DNA of 8,178 bases. Origin: Candidatus Sungbacteria bacterium RIFCSPHIGHO2_02_FULL_52_23 (GTDB taxonomy: Bacteria > Patescibacteriota > Minisyncoccia > Sungbacterales > HO2-52-23). Shown here piece by piece: positions 4,678 to 8,178 of this stretch. How positions within the stretch are numbered: the first letter of the stretch is position 1; each line of letters begins with the position of its first letter. The position numbers and the translations under genes were made by a program. Below the pieces are notes generated by a model that saw nothing but the letters and a program-made list of their open reading frames with translations, ran no database searches and was not told the DNA's origin. The stretch is from positions 1 through 8,178 of the forward strand of contig MHQM01000029.1 in the NCBI GenBank assembly GCA_001820655.1. Reading direction: 5' to 3'.

Positions 4678-5130
4678 TTAGGAAGAACGTGCCTCTTCGG
4701 GCTTTACTTGCCAGCCGCCGATGACGAGTCCTGCTGTGATGAGGACGATATTTTTGATGACGAATTCTCCCTGCACGGTAAGCAGGAGCGGGTTGCCCCC
4801 GAGGAAGAAAATATGCGGCGCCATGAGAGGCGCTCCAAACGTACCGAGCATCTGGATCCAGAGGAGAGCAAGCGTCGTACGGAGCGCTATTTTGAAGATC
4901 AGGCCGATGCCGATGATGATCTCCCAGACGCCAAGCACCATGAGAAATGATTGCGCCGGAAGAAACGAATACGTCTCTGCGATGAGGTCAGCGACCGGAC
5001 TTACTCCGGCGACTTTGAGCGCGCCAAACCAGAGGAAGACGATACCGAGTGCTATTCGTAGCAGAGAAATGCTTCGCTGCTGCATGATGCTGATGAAAAA
5101 GCGGTCTAGCGTATTGAATTTTTCGTACAT
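4678..5130 (-). CDS. DoxX/YkgB-like integral membrane protein
   Basis: The 150-residue protein has four hydrophobic helices (about 23-40, 60-79, 84-100 and 123-140). Conserved features of this DoxX-related group are visible: RIALGIVFLWFGALK in helix 1, PVADLIAETYSFLP in the first loop, LGVWEIIIGIGLI in helix 2, and GNPLLLTVQGEFVIKN before helix 4. Members are often linked to redox or quinone-related membrane functions, but the biochemical role of this branch is not established. It is upstream of and only 3 nt from the amidase gene. No clear ribosome site precedes ATG 5130; an in-frame Met16 is an alternative but would remove part of the cytoplasmic tail before helix 1. Its upstream region lies beside the inverted-repeat element, so its promoter may have been altered by that insertion. 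Confidence 0.8.
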   Translation of the reverse strand: MYEKFNTLDRFFISIMQQRSISLLRIALGIVFLWFGALKVAGVSPVADLIAETYSFLPAQSFLMVLGVWEIIIGIGLIFKIALRTTLALLWIQMLGTFGAPLMAPHIFFLGGNPLLLTVQGEFVIKNIVLITAGLVIGGWQVKPEEARSS

Positions 5131-5157
5131 ATGATTATCTGTGAAATGGTATTCTAT

Positions 5158-5358
5158 AGACCTACTGCGTAATGATCTTTCTGCTACAATTATGCTTTTT
5201 CGGCTGCAAACAACTCACCGCTCGTCAATGAATACTCCGTATTCACCTCCTCGTGCTTCGTTGTTTTCGCTGCCAGACGCGAGAGCTTCCCGCGAAGCGG
5301 GAGCTCCCGTCTCCGAAAAATCATAATCTCGCTACGAAATTCATTACGCAGTAGGTCT
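5158..5358. repeat. 201-bp MITE-like inverted-repeat element
   Basis: The ends AGACCTACTGCGTAATGA (5158-5175) and its exact reverse complement (5341-5358) are 18-bp perfect terminal repeats. Similarity continues inward to 5203 and 5313 (35 of 46 aligned positions without gaps, including a shared TTTTTCGG). Inside are a TGAATAC/GTATTCA hairpin (about 5228-5244) and a long imperfect hairpin at 5276-5311 around CCCGC-GAA-GCGGG. It carries no transposase, and I see no target-site duplication in the flanks. It fills the gap between the cupredoxin stop (8 nt away) and the DoxX start. Read on the minus strand its hairpins could terminate cupredoxin transcription. Confidence 0.65.
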
Positions 5359-5366
5359 CGTAAAAA

Positions 5367-5873
5367 TCACTCGGTGACGGTGATCGTGCCTTTCATGCCC
5401 ATCTGGCGATGACTGCCGACGGAGCAATAAAACTCAAATGTGCCCGTCTTGTCTGCCACAAATGTCACGGTGTCTTCCTCTCCGCCGTTGATTCGTTTGG
5501 TCGCAACGCCAAATTCGTCTATGACGAAATCATGGAGTCCGCCGGAGTTTTTCAGGGTGATCCTGACGGTATCGCCTTTTTTTACTTTGAGCGCTGACGG
5601 AGTAAAGGAATAATTTGCTCCGGTGATGATAAATTCTGTTACGACGGTACCCACCGCCTCGCCGGATGGATTTTCTGCGACTGGCGCTACAGCCGCCGGT
5701 GTTTCCGGTGTCATGTCAGCGGACGCATCGGTATCTGCAGGCTTCTCATCTATGTCTATGGCGGGCAAGGTGGGCAAAGACAGGGGTGCGTTTGTCATGA
5801 CTGATGCACCCAGCAGGGCGACAATGATGGCTCCTATTGCTATCGCGGCGATGATGAAGATGATTTTTTTCAT
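5367..5873 (-). CDS. Membrane-anchored cupredoxin (plastocyanin-like)
   Basis: The 168-residue protein has an N-terminal hydrophobic segment (4-22) that is probably an uncleaved anchor or signal peptide, a Pro/Ala/Asp-rich linker (27-76), and a cupredoxin domain (78-168). Type-1 copper ligands are recognisable: His114 in GGLHDFVID, then Cys150, His155 and Met160 in YCSVGSHRQMGMKG, with the C-x4-H-x4-M spacing seen in auracyanin-like proteins. The likely role is single-electron transfer or copper binding on the outer face of the membrane. No partner oxidase or reductase is in view. The gene ends in TGA. No Shine-Dalgarno is obvious before ATG 5873, although a good promoter lies upstream. Downstream DoxX is on the same strand but separated by the repeat element. 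Confidence 0.9.
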   Translation of the reverse strand: MKKIIFIIAAIAIGAIIVALLGASVMTNAPLSLPTLPAIDIDEKPADTDASADMTPETPAAVAPVAENPSGEAVGTVVTEFIITGANYSFTPSALKVKKGDTVRITLKNSGGLHDFVIDEFGVATKRINGGEEDTVTFVADKTGTFEFYCSVGSHRQMGMKGTITVTE

Positions 5874-5911
5874 GGTGTACGGTGTTATTTGTTAGCATTC
5901 GTAATGCATCC

Positions 5912-5940
5912 ATTAAAGCAGTACCTGCCGCGGCGGTCAA
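5912..5940 (-). promoter_or_regulatory. Promoter of the cupredoxin gene
   Basis: On the minus strand TTGACC (5940-5935) and TTTAAT (5917-5912) each match the sigma-70 consensus at 5 of 6 positions with the ideal 17-nt spacer. Initiation near 5905 gives a leader of about 32 nt. The -35 is only 2 bp from a divergent -35 candidate. Confidence 0.65.
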
Positions 5941-5942
5941 AC

Positions 5943-5982
5943 TTGCATGTGTGTTTGACATTTTCTATAAAAGATGTATCGT
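5943..5982 (+). promoter_or_regulatory. Promoter region of the receiver-domain gene
   Basis: Two overlapping options are visible: TTGCAT (5943-5948), 17 nt, TATAAA (5966-5971), or perfect TTGACA (5955-5960), 16 nt, TATCGT (5977-5982). A TATACT at 6010-6015 lacks a -35. Any of these would give a leader of 25-65 nt before ATG 6040. Confidence 0.45.
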
Positions 5983-6039
5983 GGCATGACTTGCCGGAGA
6001 ACGATATCGTATACTCAATTTTGCGATGGGAGAGACAAG

Positions 6040-6426
6040 ATGGCCGATCAGCGCAAAAAAGTTCTTGTCGTAGATGATAATCTTGGGATGCTGAAAATGC
6101 TCATGGTCAATGTGGCCAGATGGGGGTATCAGCCGGTGCCAGCGACGGGGCCCGAGGACGCGATGCGGATTTTTGAGTCGGATCCGGAGATCCAGCTCGT
6201 GATTTCGGATCACAATATGTCTCCTTTGACCGGGATTCAATTAATCGCCCGATTGAGGCGGATGGATCGCAAGTTTGAGGCAATCATTTTCTCCGCAAGA
6301 CGCCCGGAGCGTCTTGCGGCGACTGCAGTCGTCTTTGGCATCAGGAAGTTCGTGCCAAAACCGGATTACCAATGGCTCCATGAGGAGCTTATAGCGGCAG
6401 TCACCGATCTTGAGACAAATTCGTGA
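6040..6426 (+). CDS. Stand-alone response regulator receiver (CheY-like)
   Basis: The 128-residue protein is a single receiver domain. It shows VLVVDDN (acidic Asp12 and Asp13), phospho-acceptor Asp57 in LVISDHNMSP, Ser85 in the Thr/Ser position (IIFSARR) and Lys107 in FVPKPD. Nothing follows the fold, so output must come from protein-protein contact or from phosphotransfer. No histidine kinase is adjacent. ATG 6040 is preferred over an upstream in-frame ATG at 5974 because GGGAGAG ends 5 nt before it and the sequence before MADQRKK is not receiver-like. The gene is monocistronic: a strong terminator follows the TGA within 25 nt. Divergence from the cupredoxin gene raises the possibility of shared control, but that is inference. 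Confidence 0.88.
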   Translation: MADQRKKVLVVDDNLGMLKMLMVNVARWGYQPVPATGPEDAMRIFESDPEIQLVISDHNMSPLTGIQLIARLRRMDRKFEAIIFSARRPERLAATAVVFGIRKFVPKPDYQWLHEELIAAVTDLETNS

Positions 6427-6450
6427 TTTGAATGCAAACGGCGCAGTAGG

Positions 6451-6480
6451 ACGGAGCCCCCTCGGGCTCCGTTTCAATTT
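6451..6480 (+). terminator. Intrinsic terminator of the receiver gene
   Basis: ACGGAGCCC (6451-6459) and GGGCTCCGT (6464-6472) form a perfect 9-bp GC-rich stem with a CCTC loop, followed by TTCAATTTTT. It lies 24 nt past the TGA of the receiver gene and separates it from dnaG. Confidence 0.85.
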
Positions 6481-6494
6481 TTAGAAAAGCGCGA

Positions 6495-6500
6495 TATAAT
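6495..6500 (+). promoter_or_regulatory. -10 box of dnaG, placed for leaderless transcription
   Basis: A consensus TATAAT ends 6 nt before the dnaG ATG, so initiation would fall on or next to the A of the start codon. The -35 region (TTTCAA at 17 nt, TTCAAT at 16 nt) is weak and overlaps the tail of the preceding terminator. No Shine-Dalgarno is present between them. Confidence 0.6.
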
Positions 6501-6506
6501 GCGGGT

Positions 6507-8178
6507 ATGAGCGGATCCCAGACGGAGGAAATCAAGGCGCGGCTGGATATCGTGGAGTTTATCCAGTCGTATGTGCGTTTGGAGAAAGCAGGCATCAATT
6601 TTAAAGCTTGCTGTCCTTTTCATTCGGAAAAAACGCCGTCTTTTTTCGTCTCACCTTCGCGTCAGACTTGGCACTGCTTCGGCGGGTGCGGCGAGGGCGG
6701 AGATATTTTTAAATTTGTGATGAAGATAGAGGGTCTGGAGTTTCCGGAGGCACTGCGGCTTCTCGGCACGCGCGCGGGGGTTACGATCACGCGCGAGAAT
6801 CCGCTCCTGCGCTCGGCGCGCAATCGTCTGTATGATGTATGTGAAGCCGCGGCTCATATCTATGAGCGGGCGTTGCTTACAACACCCGCTCCGAAGGAAT
6901 ATCTCAAAGCGCGGGGTATCAAGGAAGAAACCGTGCGCGCATTTCGCATCGGATATGTGCCGGATGAATGGGATTTTGTTTTGAGTGAGCTTGCTCGCAA
7001 GGGATTTACCGCCGAGGATGCGGAGCACGCGGGCTTGGCCATCAGGCGCGGACTTACGCAGACAGGCACGCAGACCAACGCAGACAAATTTCCACCGCGC
7101 GAGTCAGCGCGATGGTATGATAGATTTCGCTCCAGGATCATGTTTCCGATTGCTGATGCAAACGGCAGGATCATCGGATTTGGAGGGCGTATATTTGAGT
7201 CAGGAATAAAGAATAAGGAGTCAGGGCGGACAGAAGCTAAATATATTAATTCGCCACAGACTTTGATCTACGACAAATCTCGCGTGCTGTATGGGTTTGA
7301 TCGCGCGAAGCAGGAAATCCGCGCCAAAAACCGCGCGGTCGTAGTGGAGGGATATATGGATTGCGTGATGTCGCATCAGGCGGGCATCGCGCATACGATC
7401 GCGGTATCCGGTACGGCATTTACCCCGCAACAACTGAAAGTCCTGCGGCGTCTCTGCGATACGCTGGTGAGCTCCTTTGACGCGGATGCGGCGGGGGAGT
7501 CGGCGACACGCCGCTCTCTGGCACTTGCCGCACAGTTTGATTTTACGCGCCTGATCGCCGCGATCCCATCGGGCAAAGACCCTGCGGATACCGTCAAAGA
7601 TGATCCTACATCGTGGCGCGCCGCAGTGGAGGACGCCAAGCCCATGGTTGCCTTTTATTTTGATCAGGTATTTGGCAGAGAAAATCACGAAACCGCCGAA
7701 GGCAAAAAGAAAATCTCATCCGCTCTCCTGCCTTTTGTCGCGGAATTGTCCGACGAGATTGAAAAAGCGCATTGGATCGCGGAGCTTGCGCACAAACTTG
7801 ATGTGCCGGAAGATGCAATCCGCAAGGATTTGAGCCGTCGGGCATTTGCGGATGTGCCCCGAGCGCATTCGGGCGGGATTGTATCCGGGACGCCCGGTCA
7901 TCCGCCGGCAGGCGGCCATAGTGGACAGGACGGGCAGAGTGGCGAGACAATTCCCTCGCGCCGCGCCCTGCTTGAAGACCGCCTCGTCGCACTGCTTGCC
8001 GCCGCCAGCGAAGATGTGCGCGGCTCGGTCGCGCATGAGGAGATCGGATTTGTCTCGGATATGAACGGACGGCTTTTCCGCGTGCTTGCCTGCGGCGTCC
8101 ATGATTCCGGTACGGACATCGCATCGCATCTTGAGGACTTGCGGTTTAAAGGAGAGATGTTTGCCTCACAAATCTCCG
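6507..8178 (+). CDS. dnaG: DNA primase DnaG, 3' end beyond the window
   Basis: DnaG makes the RNA primers for replication. 557 codons are present and open to the right edge, most of a usual 580-640-residue primase. Order: CHC2 zinc domain (about 1-95) with Cys36-x2-His39 in CCPFHSEKTPSF and Cys57/Cys61; the RNA polymerase core (about 120-260); TOPRIM domain with catalytic Glu281 in VVVEGYMD and Asp325/Asp327 in FDADAAGES; then a helical region leading to the C-terminal helicase-binding part, with a Gly/Pro/Ser-rich linker near 455-490. The second zinc pair is spaced C-x3-C (HCFGGCGEGGD) instead of the usual C-x2-C. The start follows family length and the -10 placement; no ribosome site precedes it. 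The gene is alone after a terminator. Confidence 0.97.
   Translation, partial: MSGSQTEEIKARLDIVEFIQSYVRLEKAGINFKACCPFHSEKTPSFFVSPSRQTWHCFGGCGEGGDIFKFVMKIEGLEFPEALRLLGTRAGVTITRENPLLRSARNRLYDVCEAAAHIYERALLTTPAPKEYLKARGIKEETVRAFRIGYVPDEWDFVLSELARKGFTAEDAEHAGLAIRRGLTQTGTQTNADKFPPRESARWYDRFRSRIMFPIADANGRIIGFGGRIFESGIKNKESGRTEAKYINSPQTLIYDKSRVLYGFDRAKQEIRAKNRAVVVEGYMDCVMSHQAGIAHTIAVSGTAFTPQQLKVLRRLCDTLVSSFDADAAGESATRRSLALAAQFDFTRLIAAIPSGKDPADTVKDDPTSWRAAVEDAKPMVAFYFDQVFGRENHETAEGKKKISSALLPFVAELSDEIEKAHWIAELAHKLDVPEDAIRKDLSRRAFADVPRAHSGGIVSGTPGHPPAGGHSGQDGQSGETIPSRRALLEDRLVALLAAASEDVRGSVAHEEIGFVSDMNGRLFRVLACGVHDSGTDIASHLEDLRFKGEMFASQIS

Noticed and set aside
4000..4950. A 316-codon plus-strand open frame
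   Set aside because: It lies antisense to the amidase and DoxX genes, has no ribosome site, and its sequence looks like the complement of their codons. The minus-strand genes have full domain support.
5141..5326. A 61-codon plus-strand open frame across the inverted-repeat element
   Set aside because: The frame is made of the repeat's hairpins and has no ribosome site. It is best seen as part of the element, not a gene.
5982..5995. Sigma-54-like TGGCATGACTTGCC upstream of the receiver gene
   Set aside because: Only 8 bases separate the GG and GC elements, whereas sigma-54 promoters need 10. It is not expected to function.
1..8178. tRNA, rRNA or CRISPR array
   Set aside because: I found no cloverleaf with a T-loop motif, no rRNA-like sequence and no regularly spaced direct repeats. 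The only tandem repeat is the 9-bp pair at 41-58.

Overview
The window carries a compact set of bacterial genes at roughly 50% GC: one housekeeping gene (dnaG, cut by the right edge), an envelope/secretion-oriented group, a stand-alone receiver, an AAA+ activator and two kinds of decayed repeat element. The mix of a membrane-anchored cupredoxin, a DoxX-like membrane protein, an amidase with two peptidoglycan-binding repeats, small exported proteins of unknown function and a RAYT-type transposase remnant is what I would expect from a Candidate Phyla Radiation (Patescibacteria, Parcubacteria-like) genome. That placement is inference; no rRNA or other strong marker is present. TGA acts as a normal stop, so a UGA-recoding lineage is unlikely.

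Layout. 1-126 has no firm gene. 127-386 is a deletion derivative of a RAYT transposon with near-identical inverted ends. 485-1465 (minus) encodes a PspF-like sigma-54 activator with its own promoter, a candidate operator and a terminator. 1643-2543 (minus) holds two small exported-protein genes; the second is interrupted by an in-frame TGA at the end of its signal peptide. 2544-2850 is a rich divergent control region: a minus promoter, a plus extended -10, a perfect 34-bp palindrome, then a terminator hairpin that competes with an upstream pairing, all ahead of a third small exported protein (2851-3129, plus). 3232-5130 (minus) is a tight amidase/DoxX pair. 5158-5358 is a 201-bp MITE-like inverted-repeat element. 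5367-5873 (minus) is a cupredoxin, divergently transcribed from a CheY-like protein at 6040-6426 (plus). After a clean terminator, dnaG starts at 6507, apparently as a leaderless message.

How the genes fit together. Most products act at or outside the membrane: peptidoglycan hydrolysis, copper/redox and quinone-type membrane functions, and three small exported proteins around one shared intergenic region. The two regulators are not next to partner kinases, and no rpoN is visible. I did not find a convincing new multi-gene system. The points most worth a second look are the attenuator-like leader at 2690-2850, the TGA-interrupted gene, the 17-bp hairpin built into the amidase signal peptide, and the two repeat elements.
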